Assembly: GCA_031216915.1 (NCBI GenBank)
Contig: CM062289.1
Span: 26,927,533 to 26,991,532 of the forward strand
Reading direction: 5' to 3'
From: Pictodentalium vernedei
Lineage: Eukaryota; Mollusca; Scaphopoda; Dentaliida; Dentaliidae
DNA: 64,000 nt
The position numbers and the translations under genes are program-made. Below, one piece after another: positions 10,898 through 22,210 of the stretch. Each line of letters opens with the position of its first letter. Position 1 is the first letter of the stretch. The notes under the pieces were generated by a model. The model was given only the letters and a program-made list of their open reading frames with translations. It searched no databases and was not told the DNA's origin.

Positions 10898-11846
10898 CAT
10901 GCGTGGAATTATTGCCCAGGCGTGGAGTTAACGAAACAACCAGAGAATTTGCGAACATGGACTTATTTATGCATTGAATAATGTCATTTGTGCCTATATG
11001 GGCATAAACTTCTAGATTTGTTTTCTAGTAAATGCTGATTATATGTGAGAATTTCAGCACCAAGGCCAACTATGCGAATTGAAATTGGATACCACTTTTC
11101 TGTGACGAATATCACATATTGCTCAATGCAGTCAGATGTCCAGTAAACTTTTGATGAATCAGGAGATGTCCCTACATCAGAAACGAAACCACCGAGAAAA
11201 ATACTTTGGACCCAACTTTAAGTTTGGACAGAAAGTGGGCATTTGGCGACCGGACTATTCTGTCTTATCGCTGATAGAAAATGGATTCACCAAGTTTGGT
11301 GTGTGTGTGTGTGTGTGTGTCAGAGGATCAGGGAGAGCTCGACCATTAGGGATGTAAGATAAAGTTATAACTGATACTCTCTGTCAATTTATTTTCCATT
11401 TTGTTTTCTATTTTCCGACTGCCAGTATTTTATTTACGCAAATAGTTATGCATACTGGATTGAGAAGAAACCTCCGCCCACAAAACTACAAAAGTGGGCT
11501 TACGCGCTACGAAATATGTTAAAAATTAATTCCCTAACATGTCCCATTCAGCAAAACTACAAAGATGGACAAAACGCCATAGAATTTTTTTTTTCTAATT
11601 AAAAAACATTTCCTTTCACATTCTACATGTAATTACGTCACAAAACTACAAGGCTCCCACTCAAATGAAAAGTGCATGAAATTGTTTCTATCCTTGAAAA
11701 GTGTTTGATTTCCACTACCTTTCTTGGAATGTACTTAAATTCAGTTTACCATTAACCTCTGAGACAAGAAGTTTGATGATAACCCACCCCATACACATGC
11801 GATATCACTAAATCCATCAGGACCCTATCTTGATTTCTGTATTATA
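10898..11846. other. No recognisable gene; (GT)n at 11300-11321
   Basis: A GT dinucleotide tract is the only clear feature. The motif CACAAAACTACAA recurs loosely at 11480, 11553 and 11640. Confidence 0.5.
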
Positions 11847-11917
11847 CCTTGAGTGCAACAAGGTGCCATCTGCAATGCTTTAGCATTGCAGATGGCACCT
11901 TATTGCATTCAAGGGAC
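11847..11917. mobile_element. Family B foldback element (B2)
   Basis: Palindrome CCTTGAGTGCAACAAGGTGC...GCACCTTATTGCATTCAAGG around ATGCTTTAGCAT. The best-preserved copy of the family. Confidence 0.85.
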
Positions 11918-12109
11918 AAAAAATATCCAGCCAATTGGGTTTTCCAGAAAGCAGGTTCTCGAGGCTGAAATCCGTTGTGTTCATGGAAAGTTCAAATGGA
12001 AATTATAATAGTCCTTGAAAATCATGGTCAAAATCCTTGAAAAGTGTTTAAATAGTGTTTGAATTTGATTCTCGTATGTCAGTGGGAACCATGAAACATG
12101 TTATTGTTG

Positions 12110-12544
12110 TCATAGAACTAAATATTTGAACTAGAGTTACCCGCCTTGAAATTTTGCAATCGATAAAAATCAGCAGATTTGGGAAAATATCTTGTTTTCA
12201 TTCAACGTTTGAAACATTCTATTGACATCTTGCATTATTGTTTAATATTCCTGATAAAAAAGAGGGTGATTTGATGACTTTTGGACCTAAAAAATACAAT
12301 TAACTTTTGGTGTGTTTTTGTTGGGAATTCCCTGAAAAATATGTGCACGTGACCGGTACTTCCCTTCCTGATAGTCTTTCTCTCTTATTTGTTGCATGAC
12401 CCCCTGTTTTCGGACCAGAAAAACTTGTCTGAAGGGCTATACTTGACAAAGATATTTGAATGCCAAAATTAAAGTGATGCGATCATATTTTTTCGCCTGA
12501 ACGTAAAAATGGTCGCCTGGGAAAATATTTAGTTCCGTGATACC
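12110..12544. repeat. Dispersed repeat L, copy 2
   Basis: Second copy of the 2900-3311 repeat, with about 20 extra bases near 12205 (TTCAACGTTTGAAACATTC) and scattered changes. Confidence 0.85.
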
Positions 12545-13510
12545 AAAAAGTTATCTAACGAAGTTGGAATGACGTTTCACGATCGTCAGCCTTTTGTTCT
12601 TCTTCAAATTTCGGCCACAATTTTCAACCTATACTCATAAAATTTGGCATTCATATTGACGATAATCAGAGCTAAACAATGACTAGCCGGATTTTTAATT
12701 TTCTGTCTCTATTCAAAACAATTCCCGATTTACGCGTTTTTCTCGATCTTCTGATATTAACGCTCAAACCTTCCACTTTCAAGTTATGTGAATCCCATCT
12801 CCGACAAAAAACCATCTCTAAAAATGTGTTTCCGACCTGGAAAATTCCCAACAGTAATAGCCTAATTTTGGGGTGACGTCATTGACGCTAAGGTCACAAA
12901 CAATTAAACCACGCCCGATTTTCATGAATTTTTAATATGTTGTAGTGTTCGAAAAATAAAAATACAACTGTTTTGGGATTTTTTTCATTTAAAGTACTTT
13001 TGACCTTTCTACGGCATTTTAAATTTAGGCCTCATTTCTGTCATTTTTCAGTGAAACACTTATTTTCTCAAACGCACTGCTCCGTATAAATAATTTACAT
13101 AGCTATGAAATTACACATACTATTATTTACATGACGACTCTATTAAATGCAGTTGTCAGATTTTCAAATTTCGACCTTTTTCCAAAACAGGGTCAATTTG
13201 ACGTCTTTTTCATAAACGTTTAATATCTGCCACGTTATTGCGCACCCACTCTTGAAATTTTGTAAATTTACAGCACCCCCCCCCCCCCCCGAAAAAAGGA
13301 AAAACTTATATAAAAATGCAATGCAATCAGTTTCCAGTCGACGACAAATTCGTCTCTGGCTGACATTGTGGTTCCGTTGTGACGTCAGCGTTTCAAAAAT
13401 TAAACTTTGTCTGATTTACATGAAATTTTAGTATGAAAAATAAAAAATAGCTGTTTTTGAATTTTTTAATTTAACTTAATTTTTGCATCACTTTATGTTT
13501 TTATTTACCC
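12545..13510. repeat. Diverged AT-rich repeat units (M)
   Basis: Two loosely similar stretches, around 12900-13030 and 13380-13500, share the order TTCATGAATTTT, a short A-rich block, ACTGTTTT with T runs, then a TTTTTGCATCAC-like end. A third similar stretch is at about 21745-21860. The repeats are old. A poly-C run is at 13276-13290. No coding evidence. Confidence 0.45.
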
Positions 13511-14367
13511 CCTCCCATTTTGGGATACCCCTACAGCTAAACCTACAACTGATACCCCTATAATACTCTACATGATCCCAGAGGAAAAGATGGAGTGATG
13601 TCTCGTCACGTTTAAATTCAAATTGTCGGTCAACATTTAACGCTAAAACGAAATTCCCACCGACGGCCGAAAAACGTCCAAATTAAATTTCAAGATTGAA
13701 ATTCTATATTGTTATAGTACCCGTGACTCAAATACTAAGTTAAAACAAATTTGAAAATCCGACATAAGATACCGGAAATATTACGTAAACAGCGCCGGGG
13801 CTACACCCTTTTATGTTGTGAGCGTCCCAACCCCAAGACTAGCAACACATATCACTATATTATTTTGCATACTCCAAGAGGAATACTTGAAGAAATATTT
13901 CATCACTTTTGCAACACCGCACTTTTCATATCGAAGAGGAAAAGAGTGTTCGCATGTGCGTGGGGTTCCCACCGGGTACACGTGTGGTTTTCGCAGTCCC
14001 AAACGGCATGAGCGACGTTGGCACTGTTCATAGAAAAAAAAAACGCTGGAAACTTGGAGTGGTTGTTTCCAGCAATTTGGCCACAGTTTACTCCAAACAG
14101 ACGTTACTGTATTCCACGTGTGAGATACGCACATGTTAAGACCGATTTGAAACCATGGTGGTGGGGTTAACGGGCGGCTTGGTACTTCAAAAGGCGCCAG
14201 ACACCTTCCTCTCGATGTGGAGGCAAACCGTCGTTGGTCATGCTTTGATGTATGACTTCTGAAAATTAGGTGGTGATGTCCAAACAATCTAGTTTCTGTA
14301 TTTTTATCCAGTAATACAATTTTTTAAAAAAAAACATTAAAATAGATTTGCTTGTACAGAGGTTTAA
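13511..14367. other. No supported gene; overlapping short ORFs
   Basis: ORFs of 70-158 codons overlap on both strands between 13751 and 14287, but none resembles a known domain. An A run at 14032-14042 interrupts the plus-strand frames. Confidence 0.4.
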
Positions 14368-15078
14368 TTAACCCTTTGAACGCCAGAGATCGTGTTTCCG
14401 ATCGGGGCAAAAGCACGTCATAATGTCATTAAGTGAGATGGCTACAAGGTAACTGTTCAGTATAGACCAATCAATATTTTCAACGTGCAGCCCAAAACTG
14501 CAAAAAATATAGGTTCTGTTTAGAATCAAAACTGGTATTTATTTCAAATCAAATAAATTTACCAAGATTAGCATTCAATTTTAACAGAATATTACATGAA
14601 CTGAAGTAGATTCTGCACTAAACTTGGAGCTTATTCAACACAGTCGCCAAACATTTTGAAACCAAGGAGATTTGAACAGTTGGCATATCGAACCAGTTTT
14701 GGTTCTGTGTAGAACCAAAACTGGTCCGATATGCCAACTGTTCATATCTCCTTTGTTTCAAAATATTTGGCGACTGCGTTGAATAAGCTCCAAGTTTACT
14801 GCTGAATCTACTTCAGTTCATGTAATATTCTGTTAAAATTGAATGCTAATCTTGGTAAATTTATTTGATTTGAAATAAATACTGTTTAAACAGAACTGGT
14901 TCCATCTCAGGGACAAGATTAGAACCAGTTTGGGTTCTAAAGAGAACCTATATTTTTTGCAGTGTATGGCTGCACGTTGAAAATATTAATTGGTCTAACC
15001 CCATATAATAAATATGGACTCTTCTAATTGCTGCCATTGAACTGACGTAGAATATACCACCAGCGTTCAAAAGATTAA
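14368..15078. mobile_element. Family C TTAA-flanked MITE (C2), interrupted
   Basis: Starts TTAACCCTTTGAACGCC and ends GCGTTCAAAAGATTAA. The central palindrome is split: CAACGTGCAGCC at 14481 and GGCTGCACGTTGAA at 14967 are separated by MITE I (14496-14966). The left arm contains CACGTCATAATGTCATTAAG, also found in C3. Confidence 0.85.
14496..14966. mobile_element. MITE I, copy 1, nested in C2
   Basis: Ends ACTGCAAAAAATATAGGTTC and its complement. The whole element folds back: both arms carry GGAGATATGAACAGTTGGCA-type sequence around the central GTTTTGGTTCT/AGAACCAAAAC. The left arm lacks an internal stretch that copy 2 (17026-17537) retains. Confidence 0.9.
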
Positions 15079-15801
15079 GTAAAACATGTTGTATGATTAT
15101 TTACTTGGTCTTTATTCCATTCAAATTTTATAATACTGACTTGCATTACCTTGTGGGGGTCAATGCAGTCATTGGACTGGCGATTAAAAATATCAATCGA
15201 CCTGTTTCTAAAACGGTGGAAAAAACGCATGTAAGCTCACGTGTGTGTGTGAACAGGATTTCCACTCATCTTGTTCCACTGAAATGCAGGAATTGAACGT
15301 TTAATAGGGGCACACGACGTCCACAAGCGTAGTTCCTCACACAAAGTTCATATCTCTCTGGTGCGGAGTTAGTGACGTGGTTCATGCGCACATTATGTAT
15401 GTGTGCTGCGGCAAGACAGAAGATACTCAATGAGATGGTCTGTTCATTTACGATTTGAACCTTGTGCAAATGGCGTCAACATTTAATCATTGATTCGCAT
15501 GTTCTGTGTACGGTTATATGCACAGTTTCATGCAGGCGCTTTATTGTCCGTGACATACGTAAACATTAACGCGACTTGGGGTGTGTAAGTGTATTCGCTC
15601 TGATGTACACCCCAATACACCATTTAATTGCAAAAACACACTGCAACAGTGATCATCATTTTCTTGATTAACATATTGTTATATCGGTATATCTGGAGCA
15701 TGACATCGTATATGTTTTGTTTTTGGTTATGACTACTTTTTGAGTCACAACATTGGTACAATGGGTCTCACTTGACAGCATGATCATTAAGAGAATAACC
15801 C
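15079..15801. other. No recognisable feature
   Basis: Only short ORFs without family resemblance; no repeats noticed. Confidence 0.5.
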
Positions 15802-15814
15802 TGTTCACTGTACT

Positions 15815-16179
15815 CGTCAGATCACCGAAGTTAAGCAACGTCGAGCCCGGTTAGTCCTCGGATGGGTGACCGTCTGAGCGATCGATCCGGACCCCGCGTT
15901 GTGTCCTTGGGCAAGGCACTTAACCCCGATGGCCCACATGGGGGCACGATGATGCCGCGTACTAAGGCGTACTGCACGTCGATGGTGCGCATGTCTTCAA
16001 CCAATCTAACCCTGCCTGTGCCGCAGTGCTGAGTTACGATGTTGGGGAGCTGGCAGCTGCTCGTCGTTGCTCGGTGGTTCTCTCCGGGTACTCCGGCTTC
16101 CTCCACCCGTAAAACTGTCACGGTCATGAGTAGCCATTGTGCATAAGTATGTGACCTTAAACACCAATAAATAAATAAA
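15815..16179 (+). mobile_element. 5S-rRNA-headed SINE
   Basis: The first about 65 bases (CGTCAGATCACCGAAGTTAA, then GGTTAGTCCTCGGATGGGTG) match the 3' half of eukaryotic 5S rRNA, including the internal promoter region. The body (TTGTGTCCTTGGGCAAGGCA onward) and the AATAAATAAATAAAT tail are those of the local tRNA-headed SINEs. A perfect 13-base target duplication, TGTTCACTGTACT, lies at 15802-15814 and 16180-16192, so the 5' end inside the 5S head is the true (truncated) insertion boundary. This fits the SINE3 class. Confidence 0.9.
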
Positions 16180-16295
16180 TGTTCACTGTACTAACTGTAA
16201 ACGTCAAGCCATATACAGTACAGTTGCCACGGATTGGTCGTAATCCACGTGTGGGCAGTGATGTCCACCCATACGTTTACCAGGTAATAAAAATC

Positions 16296-16357
16296 ATCAT
16301 CAGCAAAATTTTAATTAATGAAGCACCGGATTGAACCCGGTGCTTCATTAATTAAAT
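16296..16357. repeat. Short foldback palindrome
   Basis: AATTAATGAAGCACCGG and its complement around ATTGAA; sits just upstream of the LINE remnant. Confidence 0.8.
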
Positions 16358-16365
16358 TTTTTATG

Positions 16366-16910
16366 ACTATTCCTATAATTAGTGTTTGGAATCTAATATT
16401 ATTGCGTCCGTGGAATATTGCAATTCTCTTTTCCTTGGTCTGCCACAAATTGCTTCAGCAATTGCAGAGAATCCAGAATATTGCTGCACGAATCAGTAGT
16501 GCCAAACGCTTTGGCCATATCACATCCATCTTGAAGGATCAACATTGTCTTCCAGTCCAAAGTCGAGTGCATTTTGAAATTCTTATACTGGTATTTGAAA
16601 TGCGTTCATGGTCTTGCGCCTGCATATCTGTGTAAGCTTCTCTCTCGCCGAATACCAAAGCGAAGTCTTCGTTCTTCAGACCATTTGTCACTGACCGTTC
16701 TTTTTACGCGATCTGCATTGGTGAGCGAGCGGGCTTTCTCGGTTGCTGGTCCGAGACTCTGGAATGCATTGCCATCGCATCTTCGATCACAACCAAGTTT
16801 ACCTGCTTTCAATAAATAGCTTAAAACTCATTTAGCCAATTCATTTATTTCATAGCTTGTGTTTTACAATCTGTAAAGCGTTTTAGAGTACCCTTGATGG
16901 TTCACGCTAT
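16366..16910 (+). pseudogene. LINE reverse-transcriptase C-terminus and 3' UTR (5' truncated)
   Basis: Translation gives the C-terminal signature of CR1/L2-type LINE polymerases: VEYCNSLFLGLPQ in one frame, then after a frameshift near 16435 LQQLQRIQNIAARISS, HCLPVQSRVHFEIL, HGLAPAYLC and RAFSVAGPRLWNALPSHLRS. The frames shift at least twice. The 3' UTR ends CACGCTATATAATAT and runs into a TTA repeat, the usual microsatellite tail of these elements. No endonuclease or catalytic RT motif remains. Confidence 0.85.
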
Positions 16911-16914
16911 ATAA

Positions 16915-16985
<71 letters not shown>

Positions 16986-16986
16986 G
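16911..16986. repeat. (TTA)n microsatellite, LINE tail
   Basis: About 24 uninterrupted TTA units following the LINE 3' UTR. Confidence 0.95.
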
Positions 16987-17025
16987 CTCAGCCGTGGAAA
17001 GTGACCAGTCCACGGTGGCTGTACA

Positions 17026-17537
17026 CTGCAAAAAATATAGGTTCTCTTTAGAACCAAAACTGGTTCTAATCTTGTCCCTGAGATGGAACCAGTTCTGTTT
17101 AAACAATATTTATTTCAAATCAAATAAATTTACCAAGATAAGCGTTCAATTTTAACAGAATATTACATGAACTGAAGTAGATTCAGCAGTAAACGTGGAG
17201 CTTATTCAACGCAGTCGCCAAATATTTTGAAACAAAGGAGATATGAACAGTTGGCATATCGAACCAGTTTTGGTTCTGTATAGAACCAAAACTGGTTCGA
17301 TATGCCAACTGTTCATATCTCCTTTGCTTAATAATGATTTGAGACAACCTCGTATGAGCTCCAAACTTACGGCTGAAACCCCCTCAATTTATGTTTAATT
17401 CTGTTAATATTTAATGTTAATCTTTATAAATTTATTTGATTTCAAATAAATACTGTTTAAATAGAACTGGTTCCATCTCAGGGACAAGATTAGATCCAGT
17501 TTTGGTTCTAAAGAGAACCTATATTTTTTGCAGTGTA
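17026..17537. mobile_element. MITE I, copy 2
   Basis: Ends CACTGCAAAAAATATAGGTT and its complement; arms of about 250 bases pair for most of their length around the central GGTTCTGTATAGAACC. The right arm is diverged between 17335 and 17420. More complete than copy 1. Confidence 0.9.
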
Positions 17538-17646
17538 CTGCACTAGCCCTGCAGCTTAAAGTTTACCTGTTAACTGAAAATGCACTGCAAAAACGAATAC
17601 GTAAACAATAATTTATTTATTTATTTATTTACTTATTTATTTATTA

Positions 17647-17976
17647 AGGCTGCAAGCCGAGAGGTCCTCAGTTCGAATCCCACCTACGGCAACCGCGTTG
17701 TGGCCTTGGGCAAGACACTTCATCTCCATTGCCCGCGTGGGGGCACGATGACGCCGTGTCCTAAGGCGTACTGCACGTCGATGGTATGCATGTCTTCAAC
17801 CAATCTAACCCTGCCTGTGCTGCAGTGCTGAGTTACGATGCTGGGGAGCTGTCAGCTGCTCGTCGTTGCTCGGTGGTTCTCTCCGGGTTCTCCGGCTTCC
17901 TCCACCCGTAAAACTGTCACGGTCATGATTAGCCATTGTGCATAAATATGTGACCTTAAACATCAATAAATAAATA
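17647..17976 (+). mobile_element. tRNA-type SINE, 5' truncated
   Basis: Begins inside the tRNA-like head (GGCTGCAAGCCGAGAGGTCC), keeps a B box (AGTTCGAATCC), and ends in AATAAATAAATAA. The A-box half is missing. The flanks are TTTA repeats, which hide any target duplication. Confidence 0.9.
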
Positions 17977-18710
17977 ATAAATATTTATTTATTTATATAT
18001 ATATATTTTTTATTGGTCTTTACCACAATGTCAGCATTTATGGCTATATGGTGGCGATAAAGAGTTATTTATTGGTATTTCCATGAAACAAAACAAGGTC
18101 TTTAAAATCATGAAATAATTACATTGTAGTGAGGAATAAATAAGTGGTGAGAACAGTAAAGAGAAAACGATACCAGAAGTATACAAACAATTATGTAAAT
18201 CAACCCCCGCTGAATAGACACGAAATAGAAAATGTTGTTTAAAGAAATAAAAACAATTTAAAGTTGATTGAAAAAGATGATTTGCTTGAGAAATGACAGC
18301 ATTTTATGTACACTTAGGTCCCATATTACAATACTTCCGTCTGACATGGTTACAATCTGAACAATATAACAGAAGGTGTTTCCTTGTCAACACATTCTGG
18401 TCGTTTATACTCTTCAACAAATTTAATGAATATGTTAGTCTCGTATAACCAATATGACATTGCGTCAAAATTATATGATCTTTTCTACAAAGGTTTCTAG
18501 ATATGTAATTCTCAATAATATTAGGTTAAAGACGATGAAGCTTGTCATTTGCTGCCTCATCCCATTCCTCCTGCCACATACATTTGATGTACAGTTAAAA
18601 TGAGAAGTCCTGTCATGAAATGCGCACAAATAACACGTCGATCTGAGCGTTAATCTACGTGTTATGACCATAGTAAGGCCATCGAATTCTGTACATATGG
18701 CCTGTGCACA
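17977..18710. other. No recognisable gene; TA/TTTA-rich start
   Basis: 17977-18015 is TTTA/TATA low complexity; the rest is AT-rich with no supported feature. Confidence 0.5.
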
Positions 18711-18778
18711 AGCAATTTTTCAGCCAATGGACCTCCGGGTAACCCGGAGGTCCATTGGCAGAAACACTGCCTGTGTTT
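18711..18778. mobile_element. Family A central palindrome only
   Basis: ACAAGCAATTTTTCAGCCAA through GGACCTCCGGGTAACCCGGA matches the hairpin core of family A; the terminal arms are missing. Confidence 0.8.
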
Positions 18779-19970
18779 GATATGAGTAACCAGACGAACC
18801 TGCCGTGCTTTGGATGCCATTCGATATAGCAATTGCGCGCGATTCCTACGTGCAATTAAGCCTAGATAAGCGCACAGTTTGTGACAGGACTTCTAGTTTT
18901 AACTGTACTTATTGACATATGTCTGGTAGTCACTAGTGGGAATCTTAAGATTGCCCAGGTATTACAGAAAATACCAACATGCCCAGATAATCTGCAAAAC
19001 CCGAAATAATATCTGTGAGACACTAGCGTATTCAATTTCTTACGAAGGTCCAGCATCAGAGGGTTGGGACATTACATGTTAGCGAAAATTTGTATTTTGA
19101 AAATTTTTTCTCCGGAAGCGGTTTTCTTCTATAATTTTACGTTTTTGCAACGGTTTTCATTTTTGTTCTGACTCCACATGGTTGAAGTCGGTACGAATTT
19201 TACTGAGATTTACCTTCATATTCTTATCAGTTGTAGTCTGTGTGTGTGTTTTTTGTGAATGTTTGTTTTAAAACAATAAACCCAGATGAAAGTCTTCGTC
19301 TGCCAGCGTTAATATTGGGCAAATAACCAGACGATATTAATCACAACATATGCCGTATGTCATTTTTACAAAGGTAAACACAGCATCGATTTTAATTATT
19401 ATACCAAGTATGATTCTTAACTTTTCAGTAGTGCTTAATACATGTGAGATTGGGTCTTTGATTAATGTAGCCGAACGCGGCTATAGCTGCATACATCTCA
19501 CCTTTTCTGTGAGTGCATCTCTGACGAACCTCTTGACCTACTTACCTAAAACGTTAACAACTTGTATCTCACATCTGTGCTCCTTCGCATACTGAAGTGA
19601 ACAAAAAGAATTTTGATTATATAATAGGTTATCAGACTGAACGACACTTTCAGTAAGCTCTTTCCACTTCTTCGTTAACTTGTTTGAAAAGGTTCGAATA
19701 ATGAAAAGATGACGTCAAGTCAGCGACGAAGTAATAATGTGATTCATCAGTTAAATTCGAACTCATTGTTCTTTCTGAACCCATAGTTTGATTGGTTGGG
19801 AGACCGTCGGCTCCGTGCTCTAATCTCAGGTAAATTCACTCTTACCGTGCTCTCATTTTCGGAAGCGGGTCAATTAGATCAACACCTCTGAATCGCTCCT
19901 ATCACTAGTCGATTAACATAAGTTTGGAGGCCCGTTAAAACTCCATAATTTCAGTGACGTCATTCGACGG
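18779..19970. other. No recognisable feature
   Basis: Short ORFs only; no repeat partner noticed. Confidence 0.5.
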
Positions 19971-20026
19971 AGCCGGGCCGCGGGCGATAATGGTATAAAT
20001 AGCCATTAGCGGCCCGCGGCCCGGCT
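19971..20026. repeat. GC-rich palindrome
   Basis: AGCCGGGCCGCGGGC and GGCCCGCGGCCCGGCT pair around an AT-rich loop that itself contains ATGG...CCAT. Striking in an otherwise AT-rich context; not matched elsewhere in the window. Confidence 0.8.
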
Positions 20027-20225
20027 ATTTTTAGATTCCATGGTCTAATGAATTACTCCCATTCGGATGACGTCTCTTTGTATTTCTGAACTGAAGTCGA
20101 ACGCACGATCGAAACAGAAATATTGAACCGACTTTAGTGATTATTTCTTCCAGCAATTCCCTCGTGCGGTTAGCTGTAACAGGGAGTGGTAATAATAGTA
20201 ATACCATGATTATTGTCAAGCATCA

Positions 20226-20355
20226 TGATTCATTAGCAGCCCTGCAGCAATGATGAACAGCCCTTGGGCTTATTAACGACTCGACTTCGTCTCGGGACTT
20301 TAATAAACCCTCGGGCTGTTCATCATTGCCGCAGGGCCGCTAATGAACCATAATG
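20226..20355. repeat. Long imperfect foldback
   Basis: Left arm CATTAGCAGCCCTGCAGCAA then TGATGAACAGCCC; right arm GGGCTGTTCATCATTGCCGC then AGGGCCGCTAATG. A small inner hairpin (CGACTTCGTCTCGGGA) occupies the loop. Confidence 0.8.
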
Positions 20356-20393
20356 CCCTCCAAAATCATGTTATTGTTATATTAGTCTACCCC

Positions 20394-20470
20394 CCAAATA
20401 ATGAATATGGCCTCTTCCAATTGTTGCCACTGAACTCAAATAGAAGATACCACCAATGTTCAAAGGGTTG
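20394..20470. mobile_element. Family C right-half fragment
   Basis: TCTACCCCCCAAATAATGAA to AATGTTCAAAGGGTTGGG corresponds to the right third of C1/C2; the palindromic core is absent. Confidence 0.7.
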
Positions 20471-20660
20471 GGACAGAACATAACGAGGGTTGTGTTTCGT
20501 GGACTGGAATCAACAATCCGTGTTGGATTTTTTCCTTGTATTTCACGTGAGGCTTTGGCGCGCGTGATATACACGAAAAATTCCAACAAGGGTCGTTAAT
20601 TCCTTTCCCCTGTACTAAACACGAGTTCTGTTCTGTCTTAATATTTCGATTCAACTTGAA

Positions 20661-20911
20661 TTAACCCTTTACCTAACATAAAAAGCAGACGACACTTGCA
20701 AATAAAATTCTTGAGTAACTACTTTTTTCATTTGTTGTCTCAAAAACATAGGTTATGACCCCTCATTGGAACGAGCTCGACGAGCTCGTTCCAAAGAGGA
20801 GTCATAACCTATATTTTTGAGACAAAAAATGAAAAAAGTAATGAAAATTAATTGGCGATTTTTGTGAATAGCGCTGACCGGTTTTGACCGCTACGTTGTG
20901 TCAAGAGTTAA
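20661..20911. mobile_element. Family D TTAA-flanked MITE (D1)
   Basis: TTAA flanks, left end CCCTTTACCTAACAT, right end with CCGCTACGTTGTG. The centre is a long palindrome containing ATAGGTTATGACCCCTCATT, then GGAACGAGCTCGACGAGCTC. CCCTTT...AAAGGG ends next to TTAA place it with piggyBac-superfamily MITEs. Other copies: 33851, 37367, 38486, 47266, 49923, 50631, 57521; partial 30318 and 35960. Confidence 0.9.
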
Positions 20912-20924
20912 GTCATTGAGGCTG

Positions 20925-21225
20925 ATATTTTTAAGAAGAATTTCCTCGTTTAGCGAATGTGTTTTTACAGTAATTTGCAAGTTTTTATTCTTCTCTGGAA
21001 ATAAATTAGCAAATCTCATCGCCTGGATTTTTATATTAATGGAACCTTGGGCAAGGCACTTTATCCCGGTTGACTACATGGGGACACGATGGCGCCGTGC
21101 ACTAAGGCGTATTGCACGTCCACGGTGCACATGTCTTCAATTGCTGTAACCCTGCTCGACCTTAAACACCAATAAATAAATAAATAAATATATTATTGAA
21201 AAGGACGGTGCCTGTGACATACACC
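20925..21225. repeat. Dispersed repeat H, copy 1, split by a SINE
   Basis: 20930-21044 and 21188-21225 together match 25010-25120 and 25301-25420 (TTTACAGTAATTTGCAAG, then TTTTATATTAATGGAA, then AGGACAGTGTCTG-like). The SINE at 21045-21187 interrupts it. Confidence 0.75.
21045..21187 (+). mobile_element. SINE fragment with internal deletion
   Basis: Begins in the body (CTTGGGCAAGGCACTTTATC) and jumps from GTAACCCTGCTCG to CCTTAAACACCAATAAATAA, lacking the usual middle part. It is inserted in repeat H, with an imperfect duplication TATATTAATGGAA / TATATTATTGAAA. Confidence 0.85.
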
Positions 21226-22210
21226 GCCCCCTCGTCGCTGGGCAATTAGGCATTGGCCGTGCTCCGTTGAATAACTTTGTCACATGACTCATTACTTAAA
21301 GGCATAATAAATTTACTTTCCACGCATCTCCAACACAAATCAATTTTTTGTCATACGTGTATGGAATATCCCATTCAAAGATGTTAAAACAATGCTATAT
21401 CGTACTTTCAAGTCTTTTTATATTTCTTTGTTCCTCAAACGATTTGTCCGGGTACTTCTACTTCACTCACACTCATGAAATTTGGCACACGTTTTCACAA
21501 GCGAAAAACCCAAAAGCCTTTTTCTTTTTTTCAAATTTCCGCCCTCTGTTGGAATGAGTCGGATTTAAAGTGTTTTTGGACACATAATTTCAAGCTCATT
21601 TTCTAGCGTATCTTTCTGAAATTTCGGAAATATTATCTCCGCCAAAAATCACACCTAAAATGTCTTGTCGTCATAGGAAATTCTCAGCGGTTATTGTCAC
21701 ACTAACCTGTAACATAATAGGGTCATGAACCACAAAATACAGTCGTCCAATTTTCATGAAATCTTAAGTATGTTACAGAGCTCATACAATTAGAAATACT
21801 GTTTTTTTAATTTTTTTAATTATCGCCATTTTTGACGTTTTTGCGTCACTTGAAATATCGAAAGTATTTCGCAATTGTTTTCCACTTCTGAATTTAAAAA
21901 TTCTACATGTATAACCCAAATAACTACTTACTTTCATCTATTAAAATTCAGACACTACTTACCAGATAACTGTTCCATCAAACATTTATAATTTCGCTGT
22001 TAATTGTGTCACAATTTCGACGTCCTGGCGTAAAAACGTCTTTTTAAAAGTTTTCGTTTTCTCATATGTACAGTTGAAACTAGACGTCCCGTCACAATTT
22101 GCGCAGAAAATGCTCGGTAGTTAATGCGCTCCTTACTGCAGAAGAATGAAGTACTCTGAAATACAGAAGAGCGTTTGCGCAGTGCCATGACAAGTGTAAT
22201 GCCATATTAG
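21226..22210. other. AT-rich, one M-like unit; no gene
   Basis: About 21745-21860 weakly resembles the M units at 12.9 and 13.4 kb (TTTTCATGAAATCTT, ACTGTTTTTTTAATTTTT, TTTTTGCGTCACTT). Otherwise nothing supported. Confidence 0.4.

Noticed and set aside
13811-14287. 158-codon minus-strand ORF
   Set aside because: No domain, overlapping ORFs on both strands, and no supporting splice or repeat evidence.
15815-15880. 5S rRNA gene
   Set aside because: Only the 3' half is present and it is joined to a SINE body with a target duplication.
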